This document shows, piece by piece, positions 33,052 through 48,000 of a stretch of 64,000 bases of DNA. Position numbers and translations under genes: made by a program. The notes beneath the pieces were generated by a model. The model worked only from the letters and a program-made list of their open reading frames with translations. It was not told where the DNA came from and did not search any database. Source of the DNA: Terebella lapidaria (lineage: Eukaryota; Annelida; Polychaeta; Terebellida; Terebellidae). Within the stretch, counting starts at the first letter, position 1. Every line of letters starts with the position of its first letter. The stretch lies in contig OX424562.1 of the NCBI GenBank assembly GCA_949152475.1, positions 41,092,157 through 41,156,156 on the forward strand. Direction: 5' to 3'.

Positions 33052-36000
33052 GTAAGATCATCGACAGAGTACACTTTTCCCATCTAGTGTTAACTTTGCA
33101 ATAATGTATCTACAGTTCCAAATTCATTTTTCTAAAATATAAAATGTCAATTTCATTACATAGGATTTAATCAGCCGAATTAATATTTTCCATATGGTTT
33201 TGAGTAACAATTTTGTGAAATAGTTTATAGTATTATTATAGTATTATTTAATAGTATCATTGTGAGATATAATCAGTAAATGTTTTATGTAGTAAATTTA
33301 TGTCTACACATAACAGGCCAGAAGGAAGACAGTACAATTTTGAACTATTTTGGTCTGCCCAATTTTTCTCTGATTTATGTATAATAACATTTGTGTAACA
33401 ATGTGCTGTTGAAATTAGGAAATAAAGTCATTCATTCATTCATTCATTCATTCATTCATTCATTCATTGTCAAAGGATAATATTACAACTGTGAGGGTGG
33501 GGATGTCCTAGGGTAGGCTTCAACTACACAAGCTTGAATATCAATGAAGACATTATCAATTTAATCTAACATTATCACATTTTATGTATAATTATAGATC
33601 GGACGTACGACGCGTTTCTGGGTGTGCCGTTCGCTCGGCCGCCGGTCGGTAATCTCCGGTGGCAGCCGGCACAGCGCCCCGAGGAATCATGGGAAGGGAT
33701 CCGGAATGCCACGGAGTTCGCTCCGCACTGTATCCAGTTCCCGACCTCGGCCTACAGGTTCCTAGGGATGGGGGACGTTGACAGCGAGGACTGTCTCTAC
33801 TTGAACGTCTACGTCCCAGTCAGCGTGGATGACGCTCTGTGGGTGCCATTTTTCTTTACTGTGGGGAATCTTCATTTAGATATAGTGAAGTGCACAACAG
33901 TTTAGCCGAAGTTGATTCACAAGGGGATCTATACATCATGCAACGCTAATTCTATATTTTTGTACTGTTTCTGTCACTCTCCTTATGCAAAAGGATTCTC
34001 TTCTAATTGGCTAATTTACACTTTTCAGGACGAAAAGTTTGCCTGTGATGTTTTACTTCTATGGCGGAGCGTACCTGCTGGGGACCACGGAGATGTACCC
34101 GGGTCAGGAGCTGGCCACCGACACGAACGTCATCGTGGTCACCACCACGTACAGGACCAGTGTCATGGGCTTCCTCTCAACAGGTTGGTGCGGTTCATCA
34201 ACGTGAACATGAACTTAATCTACTACCAGAGTACTGACTTGAATGAGTTATGGTGGGCATATAGTGACTTCAGTTCCACGCGGGAGTATTATTTTGACTT
34301 CCACAACATTTCGCTTTATTGGACTGAGCAGTTTACATCATGAAATTTATTTGTTCTTTGTCTGAACACAAGCAAAATAATCAGAAGACGTCTACGTGAT
34401 TTCAGGAGACAGTGTAGCTCCAGGGAACTACGGCCTGTGGGATGGGAAGGCCGGGCTGGAGTGGACCATCGAGAACATAGCAGCCTTCGGGGGCAACCCC
34501 GGCAACATCACGGTCTTTGGTCACTCGGCCGGGGCGGGCATGACCATGCACAGTGTAATATCTTCCCAAACCAACAACCTCTTCCAGAAAGCGATTGCCA
34601 TCAGTGGCAGCGGCACAGGCGTGACGTCATTCAACGAAGATCCGATGCGGTAAACTGCTTCGACTCCTAATAATCGCCCCCCCCCCCCCAAGTCGTTATT
34701 TCCTCTGTCAGCCCCCCCCCCCCCCCAAGTCGTTATTTCCTCTGTGACATCTTTATTCAACATTCATTTCGGTCTGAAACTTGTAGATCAACACAACATG
34801 TGGCTGACTTGTTTTTCTGCAACACGACGGACTCGCAAGAAATTCGAGATTGTCTGATGGGGAAAGATGCCAAGACGCTCGACACACTAAGTCTGTTTTC
34901 CATCTTGGGCAACGAGTCCAGAATACCAAACTTCATGCCAGTCATCGACGGTGATTTCGTAGTCCAGGTGAAACTCAAAATCTTGAACAATGTATGAACA
35001 ATGTATGACGTATATTTGTTTCAGAATTCATGAGTAAATGCAAACTGTTTACTGTGACGAAAGTGCCACTCAATTTCCTAAATCTCGGACATGTACCAAC
35101 CCAAATTGAGCTCTGATAGAACAGAAAATCCTAATTGCTGACCAGGACACACGTGTGAGCGTGCAGCAGGGAGCCGGGAGCCACATCCCACTGATCACAG
35201 GGCACACTGTGCACGACGGGGCCGCCTTCGCCCTCTCTATGCCCCTGGGAGCCCCGGCCCAGTGGAACTTCACCCGCCTCAACCGCACTAGTGATGGCAA
35301 CCGGGACAGCGAGGAGCTGCGGGAATTCTTCATCCTGATGACTGGCAACACGGACGACCCGGAGGGCATGTACGAGGTGTGTGAATATAGTGGCCCGGAG
35401 GGTATGTACGAGGTGTGAGAATATAGTGGCCTGAAGGACATGTACGAGGTGTGTGAATATAGTGGCCCGGAGGTACGAGATGTGTGAATATAGTGGCCCG
35501 GAGGGCATGTACGAGGTGTGCGAATATAGTGGCCCGGAGGGCATGTACGAGGTGTGCGAATATAGTGGCCCAGAGGGCATGTACGAGGTGTGTGAATATA
35601 GTGGCCTGAAGGACATGTACGAGGTGTGTGAATATAGTGGCCCGGAGGGCATGTACGAGATGTGTGAATATAGTGGCCCGGAGGGCATGTACGAGATGTG
35701 TGAATATAGTGGCCCGGAGGGCATGTACGAGATGTGTGAATATAGTGGCCCGGAGGTACGAGATGTGTGAATATAGTGGCCCGGAGGGTATGTACGAGGT
35801 GTGTGAATATAGTGGTCCGGAGGGCATGTACAAGGTGCGTGAATATAGTGGCCTGGAGGGCATGTACGAGGTGTGTGAATATAGTGGCCTGAAGGACATG
35901 TACGAGGTGTGTGAATATAGTGGCCCGGAGGGCATGTACGAGATGTGTGAATATAGTGGCCTGGATTGCATGTATGAGGTGTGTGAATATAGTGGCTTGG

Positions 36001-39000
36001 AGGGCATGTACGAGGTGTGTGACTATAGTGGCCTGAAGGACATGTACGAGGTGTGTGAATATAGTGGCCCGGAGGGCATGTACGAGGTGCGTGAATACAG
36101 TGGCCCGGAGGGCATGTACGAGGTGTGTGAATATAGTGGCCTGGAGGGCATGTACGAGGTGTGTGAATATAGTGGCCCGGAGGGCATGTACGAGGTGTGT
36201 GAATATAGTGGCCTGAAGGACATGTACGAGGTGTGTGAATATAGTGGCCCGGAGGGCATGTACGAGGTGTGTGAATATAGTGGCCTTGAGGGCATGTACG
36301 AGGTGTGTGAATATAGTGGCCTGGAGGGCATGTACGAGATGTGTGAATATAGTGGCCCGGAGGGCATGTACGAGGTGCGTGAATATAGTGGCCTGGAGGG
36401 CATGTACGAGGTGCGTGAATATAGTGGCCCGGAGGGCATGTACGAGGTGCGTGAATATAGTGGCCCGGAGGGCATGTACGAGGTGTGTGAATATAGTGGC
36501 CCGGAGGGCATGTACGAGGTGTGTGAATATAGTGGCCTGGAGGGCATGTACGAGGTGTGTGAATATAGTGGCCTGGAGGGCATGTACGAGGTGCGTGAAT
36601 ATAGTGGCCCGGAGGGCATGTACGAGGTGCGTGAATATAGTGGCCTGGAGGACATGTACGAGGTGCGTGAATATAGTGGCCCGGAGGGCATGTACGAGGT
36701 GCGTGAATATAGTGGCCCGGAGGGCATGTACGAGGTGCGTGAATATAGTGGCCCGGAGGGCATGTACGAGGTGCGTGAATATAGTGGCCCGGAGGGCATG
36801 TACGAGGTGCGTGAATATAGTGGCCCGGAGGGCATGTACGAGGTGCGTGAATATAGTGGCCCGGAGGGCATGTACGACATGCGTGAATATAGTGGCCCGG
36901 AGGGCATGTACGAGGTGCGTGAATATAGTGGCCTTGAGGACATGTACGACATGCGTGAATATAGTGGCCCAGAGGGCATGTACGAGGTGCGTGAATATAG
37001 TGGCCCGGAGGGCATGTACGAGGTGCGTGAATATAGTGGCCTGGAGGACATGTACGACATACGTGAATATAGTGGCCCAGAGGGCATGTACGAGGTGCGT
37101 GAATATAGTGGCCCGGAGGGCATGTACGAGGTGCGTGAATATAGTGGCCCGGAGGGCATGTACGAGGTGCGTGAATATAGTGGCCCGGAGGGCATGTACG
37201 AGGTGCGTGAATATAGTGGCCCGGAGGGCATGTACGAGGTGCGTGAATATAGTGGCCCGGAGGGCATGTACGACATGCGTGAATATAGTGGCCCGGAGGG
37301 CATGTACGAGGTGCGTGAATATAGTGGCCCGGAGGGCATGTACGAGGTGCGTGAATACAGTGGCCCGGAGGGCATGTACGAGGTGTGTTAATATAATGGC
37401 CCGGAGGGCATGTACGAGGTGTGTGAATATAGTGGCCTGGAGGGCATGTACGAGGTGTGTGAATATAGTGGCCTGAAGGACATGTACGAGGTGTGTGAAT
37501 ATAGTGGCCTGGAGGACATGTACGAGGTGTGTGAATATAGTGGCCTGAAGGGCATGTACGAGGTGTGTGAATATAGTGGCCTGGAGGGCATGTACGAGGT
37601 GCGTGAATATAGTGGCCCGGAGGGCATGTACGAGGTGCGTGAATATAGTGGCCCGGAGGTACGAGATGTGTGAATATAATGGCCCGGAGGTACGAGATGT
37701 GTGAATATAGTGGCCCAGAGGGCATGTACGAGGTGCGTCAATATAGTGGCCCAGAGGGCATGTACGACATGCGTGAATATAGTGGCCCGGAGGGCATGTA
37801 CGAGGTGCGTGAATATAGTGGCCCGGAGGGCATGTACGAGGTGCGTGAATATAGTGGCCCGGAGGTACGAGATGTGTGAATATAGTGGCCCGGAGGGCAT
37901 GTACGACATGCGTGAATATAGTGGCCCGGAGGGCATGTACGAGGTGCGTGAATATAGTGGCCCGGAGGGCATGTACGAGGTGCGTGAATATAGTGGCCCG
38001 GAGGGCATGTACGAGGTGCGTGAATACAGTGGCCCGGAGGGCATGTACGAGGTGTGTGAATATAATGGCCCGGAGGGCATGTACGAGGTGTGTGAATATA
38101 GTGACCCGGAGGGCATGTACGGGGTGCGTGAATATAGTGGCCCGGAGGTACGAGGTGTGTGAATATAGTGGCCCGGAGGTACGAGGTGTGTGAATTTAGT
38201 GGCTCGGAGGGCATATACGAGGTGTGTGAATATAGTGGCCGGGAGGTACGAGGTGTGTGAATATAGTGGCTCGGAGGGCATGTACGGGGTGTGTGAATAT
38301 AGTGGCCTGGAGGACATGTACGAGGTGTGTGAATATAGTGGCCCGGAGGTACGAGGTGTGTGAATATAGTGGCCGGGAGGTACGGGGTGCGTGAATATAG
38401 TGGCCTGGAGGTACGAGGTGTGTGAATATAGTGGCCGGGAGGTACGGGGTGCGTGAATATAGTGGCCTGGAGGTACGAGGTGTGTGAATATAATGGCCCG
38501 GAGGTACGAGGTGTGTGAATATAGTGGCCCGGAGGTACGAGATGTGTGAATATAGTGGCCCAGAGGGCATGTACGAGGTGCGTCAATATAGTGGCCCAGA
38601 GGGCATGTACGAGGTGCGTCAATATAGTGGCCTGGTGGACATGTACGAGGTGTATGAATATAGTGGCCTGGAGGGCATGTACGAGGTGTGTGAATATAGT
38701 GGCCCGGAGGACATGTACGAGGTGTGTGAATATAGTGGCCTGGAGGACATGTACGAGGTGCGTCAATATAGTGGCCCAGAGGGCATGTACGAGGTGTGTG
38801 AATATAGTGGCCTGGAGGGCATGTACGAGGTGTGTGAATATAGTGGCCCGGAGGACATGTACGAGGTGTGTGAATATAGTGGCCTGGAGGACATGTACGA
38901 GGTGTGTGAATATAGTGGCCCGGAGGACATGTACGAAGTGTGTGAATATAGTGGCATGGAGGACATGTACGACATGCGTGAATATAGTGGCCCGGAGGGC

Positions 39001-42000
39001 ATGTACGAGGTGCGTGAATATAGTGGCCTTGAGGACATGTACGACATGCGTGAATATAGTGGCCCAGAGGGCATGTACGAGGTGCGTGAATATAGTGGCC
39101 CGGAGGGCATGTACGAGGTGCGTGAATATAGTGGCCTGGAGGACATGTACGACATGCGTGAATATAGTGGCCCAGAGGGCATGTACGAGGTGCGTGAATA
39201 TAGTGGCCCGGAGGGCATGTACGAGGTGCGTGAATATAGTGGCCCGGAGGGCATGTACGAGGTGCGTGAATATAGTGGCCCGGAGGGCATGTACGAGGTG
39301 CGTGAATATAGTGGCCCGGAGGGCATGTACGAGGTGCGTGAATATAGTGGCCCGGAGGGCATGTACGACATGCGTGAATATAGTGGCCCGGAGGGCATGT
39401 ACGAGGTGCGTGAATATAGTGGCCCGGAGGGCATGTACGAGGTGCGTGAATACAGTGGCCCGGAGGGCATGTACGAGGTGTGTTAATATAATGGCCCGGA
39501 GGGCATGTACGAGGTGTGTGAATATAGTGGCCTGGAGGGCATGTACGAGGTGTGTGAATATAGTGGCCTGAAGGACATGTACGAGGTGTGTGAATATAGT
39601 GGCCTGGAGGACATGTACGAGGTGTGTGAATATAGTGGCCTGAAGGGCATGTACGAGGTGTGTGAATATAGTGGCCTGGAGGGCATGTACGAGGTGCGTG
39701 AATATAGTGGCCCGGAGGGCATGTACGAGGTGCGTGAATATAGTGGCCCGGAGGTACGAGATGTGTGAATATAATGGCCCGGAGGTACGAGATGTGTGAA
39801 TATAGTGGCCCAGAGGGCATGTACGAGGTGCGTCAATATAGTGGCCCAGAGGGCATGTACGACATGCGTGAATATAGTGGCCCGGAGGGCATGTACGAGG
39901 TGCGTGAATATAGTGGCCCGGAGGGCATGTACGAGGTGCGTGAATATAGTGGCCCGGAGGTACGAGATGTGTGAATATAGTGGCCCGGAGGGCATGTACG
40001 ACATGCGTGAATATAGTGGCCCGGAGGGCATGTACGAGGTGCGTGAATATAGTGGCCCGGAGGGCATGTACGAGGTGCGTGAATATAGTGGCCCGGAGGG
40101 CATGTACGAGGTGCGTGAATACAGTGGCCCGGAGGGCATGTACGAGGTGTGTGAATATAATGGCCCGGAGGGCATGTACGAGGTGTGTGAATATAGTGAC
40201 CCGGAGGGCATGTACGGGGTGCGTGAATATAGTGGCCCGGAGGTACGAGATGTGTGAATATAGTGGCCCAGAGGGCATGTACGAGGTGCGTCAATATAGT
40301 GGCCCAGAGGGCATGTACGAGGTGCGTCAATATAGTGGCCTGGTGGACATGTACGAGGTGTATGAATATAGTGGCCTGGAGGGCATGTACGAGGTGTGTG
40401 AATATAGTGGCCCGGAGGACATGTACGAGGTGTGTGAATATAGTGGCCTGGAGGACATGTACGAGGTGCGTCAATATAGTGGCCCAGAGGGCATGTACGA
40501 GGTGTGTGAATATAGTGGCCTGGAGGGCATGTACGAGGTGTGTGAATATAGTGGCCCGGAGGACATGTACGAGGTGTGTGAATATAGTGGCCTGGAGGAC
40601 ATGTACGAGGTGTGTGAATATAGTGGCCCGGAGGACATGTACGAAGTGTGTGAATATAGTGGCATGGAGGACATGTACGAGGTGTGTGAATATAGTGGCC
40701 CGGAGGACATGTACAAGGTGTGTGAATATAGTGGCCTGGAGGGCATGTACGAGGTGTGTGAATATAGTGGCCCAGAGGGCATGTACGAGGTGCGTCAATA
40801 TAGTGGCCCGGAGGACATGTATGATGTGTGTGAATATAGTGGCCTGGAGGGCATGTACGAGGTGTGTGAATATAGTGGCCCAGAGGGCATGTACGAGGTG
40901 TGTGAATATAGTGGCCTGGAGGGCATGTACGAGGTGTGTGAATATAGTGGCCTGGAGGGCATGTACGAGGTGTGTGAATATAGTGGCCTGAAGGACATGT
41001 ACGAGGTGTGTGAATATAGTGGCCTGGAGGACATGTACGAGGTGCGTGAATATGGTGGCCCGGAGGGCATGTACGAGGTGTGTGAATATAGTGGCTCAGA
41101 GGGCATGTACGAGGTGTGTGAATATAGTGGCCTGGAGGGCATGTACGAGGTGTGTGAATATAGTGGCCTGGAGGGCATGTACGAGGTGTGTGAATATAGT
41201 GGCCCGGAGGACATGTACGAAGTGTGTGAATATAGTGGCCCGGAGGACATGTACGAGGTGTGTGAATATAGTGGCCCGGAGGGCATGTACGAGGCGCGTC
41301 AATATAGTGGCCCAGAGGGCATGTACGAGGTGCGTCAATATAGTGGCCCAGAGGGCATGTACGAGGTGTATGAATATAGTGGCCTGGAGGGCATGTACGA
41401 GGTGTGTGAATATAGTGGCCTGGAGGGCATGTAAGAGGTGTGTGAATATAGTGGCCCAGAGGGCATGTAGGAGGTATATGAATATAGTGGCCTGGTGGAC
41501 ATGTACGAGGTGTGTGAATATAGTGGCCCGGAGGGCATGTACGAGGTGCGTCAATATAGTGGCCCAGAGGGCATGTACGAGGTGCGTCAATATAGTGGCC
41601 CAGAGGGCATGTACGAGGTGTGTGAATATAGTGGCCTGGAGGGCATGTAAGAGGTGTGTGAATATAGTGGCCCGGAGGGCATGTACGAGGTGCGTCAATA
41701 TAGTGGCCCAGAGGGCATGTACGAGGTGTGTGAATATAGTGGCCTGGAGGGCATTTATGAGGTGTGTGAATATAGTGGCCTGAAGGACATGTACGAGGTG
41801 CGTCAATATAGTGGCCCAGAGGGCATGTACGAGGTGTGTGAATATAGTGGCCTGGAGGGCATGTACGAGGTGTGTGAATATAGTGGCCCGGAGGGCATGT
41901 ACGAGGTGTGTGAATATAGTGACCCGGAGGGCATGTACGAGGTGTGTGAATATAGTGACCCGGAGGGCATGTAAGAGGTCTGTGAATATAGTGGCCTGGT

Positions 42001-45000
42001 GGACATGTACGAGGTGTGTGAATATAGTGGCCTGGAGGGCATGTACGAGGTGTGTGAATATAGTGGCCCGGAGGACATGTACGAGGTGTGTGAATATAGT
42101 GGCCCGGAGGACATGTACGAAGTGTGTGAATATAGTGGCCCGGAGGACATGTACGAAGTGTGTGAATATAGTGGCCCGGAGGACATGTACGAGGTGTGTG
42201 AATATAGTGGCCCGGAGGGCATGTACGAGGTGTGTGAATATAGTGGCCCGGAGGACAAGTACAAGGTGTGTGAATATAGTGGCCTGGAGGGCATGTACGA
42301 GGTGTGTGAATATAGTGGCCCAGAGGGCATGTACGAGGTGCGTCAATATAGTGGCCCGGAGGACATGTATGATGTGTGTGAATATAGTGGCCTGGAGGGC
42401 ATGTACGAGGTGTGTGAATATAGTGGCCTGGAGGGCATGTACGAGGTGTGTGAATATAGTGGCCTGGAGGGCATGTACGAGGTGTGTGAATATAGTGGCC
42501 CGGAGGACATGTACGAGGTGTGTGAATATGGTGGCCCGGAGGGCATGTACGAGGTGTGTGAATATAGTGGCCTGGAAGACATGTACGAGGTGCGTGAATA
42601 TGGTGGCCCGGAGGGCATGTACGAGGTGTGTGAATATAGTGGCTCAGAGGGCATGTACGAGGTGTGTGAATATAGTGGCCTGGAGGACATGTACGAGGTG
42701 TGTGAATATAGTGGCCTGGAGGGCATGTACGAGGTGTGTGAATATAGTGGCCCGGAGGACATGTACGAGGTGTGTGAATATAGTGGCCCGGAGGACATGT
42801 ACGAGGTGTGTGAATATAGTGGCCCGGAGGGCATGTACGAGGTGCGTCAATATAGTGGCCCAGAGGGCATGTACGAGGTGCGTCAATATAGTGGCCCAGA
42901 GGGCATGTACGAGGTGTATGAATATAGTGGCCTGGAGGGCATGTACGAGGTGTGTGAATATAGTGGCCTGGAGGGCAGGTAAGAGGTGTGTGAATATAGT
43001 GGCCTGGAGGGCATGTACGAGGTGTGTGAATATAGTGGCCTGGAGGGCATGTACGAGGTGTGTGAATATAGTGGCCTGGAGGGCATGTACAAGGTGTGTG
43101 AATATAGTGGCCTGGAGGACATGTACGAGGTGTGTGAATATAGTGGCCCGGAGGACATGTACGAGGTGTGTGAATATAGTGGCCTGGAGGGCATGTACGA
43201 GGTGTGTGAATATAGTGGCCTGGAGGGCATGTACGAGGTGTGTGAATATAGTGGCCCGGAGGACATGTACGAGGTGTGTGAATATAGTGGCCCGGAGGAC
43301 ATGTACGAGGTGTGTGAATATAGTGGCCCGGAGGGCATGTACGAGGTGTGTGAATATAGTGGCTCAGAGGGCATGTACGAGGTGTGTGAATATAGTGGCC
43401 TGGAGGGCATGTACGAGGTGTGTGAATATAATGGCCTGGAGGGCATGTACGAGGTGTGTGAATATAGTGGCCTGGAGGGCTTGTACGAGGTGTGTGAATA
43501 TAGTGGCCTGGAGGGCATGTACGAGGTGTGTGAATATAGTGGCCTGGAGGGCATGTACGAGGTGTGTGAATATAGTGGCCTGGAGGGCATGTACGAGGTG
43601 TGTGAATATAGTGGCCCGGAGGACATGTACGAGGTGTGTGAATATGGTGGCCCGGAGGGCATGTACGAGGTGTGTGAATATAGTGGCCTGGAAGACATGT
43701 ACGAGGTGTGTGAATATAGTGGCCCGGAGGGCATGTACGAGGTTCGTCAATATAGTGGCCCAGAGGGCATGTACGAGGTGCGTCAATATAGTGGCCCAGA
43801 GGGCATGTACGAGGTGTATGAATATAGTGGCCTGGAGGGCATGTACGAGGTGTGTGAATATAGTGGCCTGGAGGGCATGTAAGAGGTGTGTGAATATAGT
43901 GGCCCAGAGGGCATGTACGAGGTGCGTGAATATAGTGGCCTGGAGGGCATGTAAGAGGTGTGTGAATATAGTGGCCCGGAGGGCATGTACGAGGTGCGTC
44001 AATATAGTGGCCCAGAGGGCATGTACGAGGTGTGTGAATATAGTGGCCCGGAGGGCATGTAAGAGGTGTGTGAATATAGTGGCCTGGTGGACATGTACGA
44101 GGTGTGTGAATATAGTGGCCTGGAGGGCATGTACGAGGTGCGTCAATATAGTGGCCCAGAGGGCATGTACGAGGTGTGTGAATATAGTGGCCTGGAGGGC
44201 ATGTACGAGGTGCATCAATATAGTGGCCTGGTGGACATGTACGAGGTGTGTGAATATAGTGGCCTGGAGGGCATGTATGAGCTGTGTGAATATAGTGGCC
44301 TGAAGGACATGTACGAGGTGTGTGAATATAGTGGCCTGGAGGGCATGTACGAGGTGTGTGAATATAGTGGCCTGGAGGGCATGTACAAGGTGCGTGAATA
44401 TAGTGGCCTGGAGGGCATGTACGAGGTGTGTGAATATAGTGGCCTGGAGGGCATGTACAAGGTGCGTAAATATAGTGGCCTGGAGGGCATGTACAAGGTG
44501 CGTGAATATAGTGGCCTGGAGGGCATGTACAAGGTGCGTGAATATAGTGGCCCAGAGGGCATGTACGAGGTGTATGAATATAGTGGCCTGGAGGGCATGT
44601 ACGAGGTGTGTGAATATAGTGGCCCGGAGGGCATGTACGAGGTGCGTCAATATAGTGGCCCAGAGGGCATGTACGAGGTGTATGAATATAGTGGCCCGGA
44701 GGGCATGTACGAGGTGCGTCAATATAGTGGCCCAGAGGGCATGTACGAGGTGTATGAATATAGTGGCCCCTAGGGCATGTACGAGGTGCGTGAATATAGT
44801 GGCATGGAGGGCATGTACGAGGTGTGTGAATATAGTGGCCCGGAGGACATGTACGAGGTGTGTGAATATAGTGGCCCAGAGGGCATGTACGAGGTGCGTC
44901 AATATAGTGGCCCAGAGGGCATGTACGAGGTGTATGAATATAGTGGCCTGGAGGGCATGTACGAGGTGTGTGAATATAGTGGCCCGGAGGGCATGTACGA

Positions 45001-48000
45001 GGTGTGTGAATATAGTGGCCTGGAGGGCATGTACGAGGTGTGTGAATATAGTGGTCCGGAGGACATGTACGAGGTGTGTGAATATAGTGGTCCGGAGGAC
45101 ATGTACAAGGTGGTGAATATAGTGGCCCAGAGGGCATGTACGAGGTGTGTGAATATAGTGGTCCGGAGGACATGTACGAGGTGTGTGAATATAGTGACCC
45201 GGAGGACATGTACGAGGTGCGTGAATATAGTGGCCCGGAGGGCATGTACGAGGTGCGTGAATATGGTGGCCCGGAGGGCATGTACGAGGTGTGTGAATAT
45301 AGTGGCCCGGAGGGCATGTACGAGGTGCGTGAATATGGTGGCCCGGAGGGCATTTACGAAGTGTGTGAATATAGTGGCCCGGAGGGCATGTACAAGGTGC
45401 GTGAATATAGTGGCCCGGAGGGCATGTACGAGGTGTGTGAATATACTTGCTTGGAGTGTATGTACGAGGTGTGTGAATATAGTGGCCTGGAGGACACGTA
45501 CGAGGTGTGTGAATATAGTGGCCTGGAGGGCATGTACGAGGTGTGTGAATATAGTGGCCTGGAGGGCATGTACGAGGTGTGTGAATATAGTGGCCTGGAG
45601 GGCATGTACGAGGTGTGTGAATATAGTGGCCTGAAGGACATGTACGAGGTGTGTGAATATAGTGTCCTGGAGGACATGTACGAGGTGTGTGAATATAGTG
45701 GCCCTTAGGGCATGTTCAAGGTGTGTGAATATAGTGGCCTGGAGGGCATGTAGGAGGTGTGTGAATTTAATGGCCCAGAGGGCATGTTCAAAGTGCGTGA
45801 ATATAGTGGCCCGGAGGGCATGTTCAAGGTGTGTGAATATAGTGGCCCGGAGGGTATGTACGAGGTGCGTGAATATAGTGGCCCGGAGGGCATTTACGAG
45901 GTGCGTGAATAAAGTGGTCCAGAGGACATGTACGAGGTGTGTGAATATAGTGGCCCGGAGGACATGTACGAGGTGTGTGAATATAGTGGCCCGGAGGGCA
46001 TGTTCAAGGTGTGTGAATATAGTGGCCTGGAGGGCATGTAGGAGGTGTGTGAATATAATGGCCCAGAGGGCATGTTCAAAGTGCATGAATATAGTGGCCC
46101 GGAGGGCATGTTCAAGGTGTGTGAATATAGTGGCCCGGAGGGTATGTACGAGGTGCGTGAATAAAGTGGTCCAGGGGGCATGTACGAGGTGTGTGAATAT
46201 AGTGGCCCGGAGGGCATGTACGAGGTGTGTGAATATAGTGGCCCGGAGGACATGTACGAGGTTTTGTGAATATAGTGGCCCGGAGGGCATGTACGAGGTG
46301 CGTCAATATAGTGGTCCAGAGAACATGTACGAGGTGTGTGAATATATTGGCCGGGGGGCATGTACGAGGTGTGTGAATATAGTGGCCCGGAGGGCATTTA
46401 CGAGGTGCGTCAATATAGTGGCCCAGAGGGCATGTACGAGGTGTGTGAATATATTGGCCTGGAGGGCATGTACGAGGTGTGTGAATATAGTGGCCCGGAG
46501 GGCATGTACGAGGTGTGTGAATATAGTGGCCCGGAGGGCATTTACGAGGTGCGTCAATATAGTGGCCCAGAGGGCATGTACGAGGTGTGTGAATATAGTG
46601 GCCTGGAGGGCATGTACGACATGCGCGAAAATAGTGGCCTGGAGGGCATGTACGAGGTGTGTGAATATAGTGGCCTGGAGGACATGTACGACATGCGTGA
46701 ATATAGTGGCCTGGAGGGCATGTACGAGGTGTGTGAACATAGTGGCCCGGAGGGCATGTACGAGGTGCGTCAATATAGTGGCCCGGAGGGCATTTACGAG
46801 GTGTGTGAATATAGTGGCCCGGAGGACATGTACGAGGTGTGTGAATATAGTGGCCCCTAGGGCATGTACGAGGTGTGTGAATATAGTGGCCCGGAGGACA
46901 TGTACGAGGTGCGTCAATATAGTGGCCCGGAGGACATGTACGAGGTGTGTGAATATAGTGGCCCCTAGGGCATGTACGAGGTGTGTGAATATAGTGGCCT
47001 GAAGGACATGTACGAGGTGTGTGAATATAGTGGCCCGGAGGGCATTTACGAGGTGTGTGAATATAGTGGCCTGGAGGGCATGTACGAGGTGTGTGAATAT
47101 AGTGGCCTGGAGGGCATGTACGAGGTGTGTGAATATAGTGGCCTGGAGGGCATGTACGAGGTGTGTGAATATAGTGGCCTGGAGGGCATGTACGAGGTGT
47201 GTGAATATAGTGGCCCAGAGGGCATGTACGAGGTGTGTGAATATAGTGGCCTGAAGGACATGTACGAGGTGTGTGAATATAGTGGCCCCTAGGGCATGTA
47301 CGAGGTGTGTGAATATAGTGGCCCGGAGGACATGTACGAGGTGCGTCAATATAGTGGCCCGGAGGACATGTACGAGGTGTGTGAATATAGTGGCCCGGAG
47401 GGCATGTACGAGGTGTGTGAATATAGTGGCCTGGAGGACATGTACGAGGTGTGTGAATATAGTGGCCCGGAGGGCATGTACGAGGTGTGTGAATATAGTG
47501 GCCTGGAGGGCATGTGCGAGGTGCGTGAATATAGTGGCCTGAAGGACATGTACGAGGTGTGTGAATATAGTGGCCCGGAGGGCATGTACGAGGTGTGTGA
47601 ATATAGTGGCCTGGAGGGCATGTACGAGGTGCGTGAATATAGTGGCCTGAAGGACATGTACGAGGTGTGTGAATATAGTGGCCCCTAGGGCATGTACGAG
47701 GTGTGTGAATATAGTGGCCTGAAGGACATGTACGAGGTGTGTGAATATAGTGGCCCGGAGGGCATGTACGAGGTGCGTGAATATAGTGGCCCAGAGGGCA
47801 TGTACGAGGTGTGTGAATATAGTGGCCTGAAGGACATGTACGAGGTGTGTGAATAAAGTGGCCCCTAGGGCATGTACGAGGTGTGTGAATATAGTGGCCT
47901 GAAGGACATGTACGAGGTGTGTGAATATAGTGGCCTGGAGGGCATGTACGAGGTGTGTGAATATAGTGGCCTGAAGGACATGTACGAGGTGTGTGAATAT

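Noticed and set aside
35330..36007. Antisense proline/tyrosine-rich peptide gene
   Set aside because: Shadow of the same tandem array, starting inside exon 6 in antisense.
35628..37391. 587-codon + strand frame of EYSGPEGMYEVC repeats as a silk-like or collagen-like gene
   Set aside because: The unit is derived from the exon 6 donor junction, and exons 6 and 7 join in phase across the array, so this is intron.
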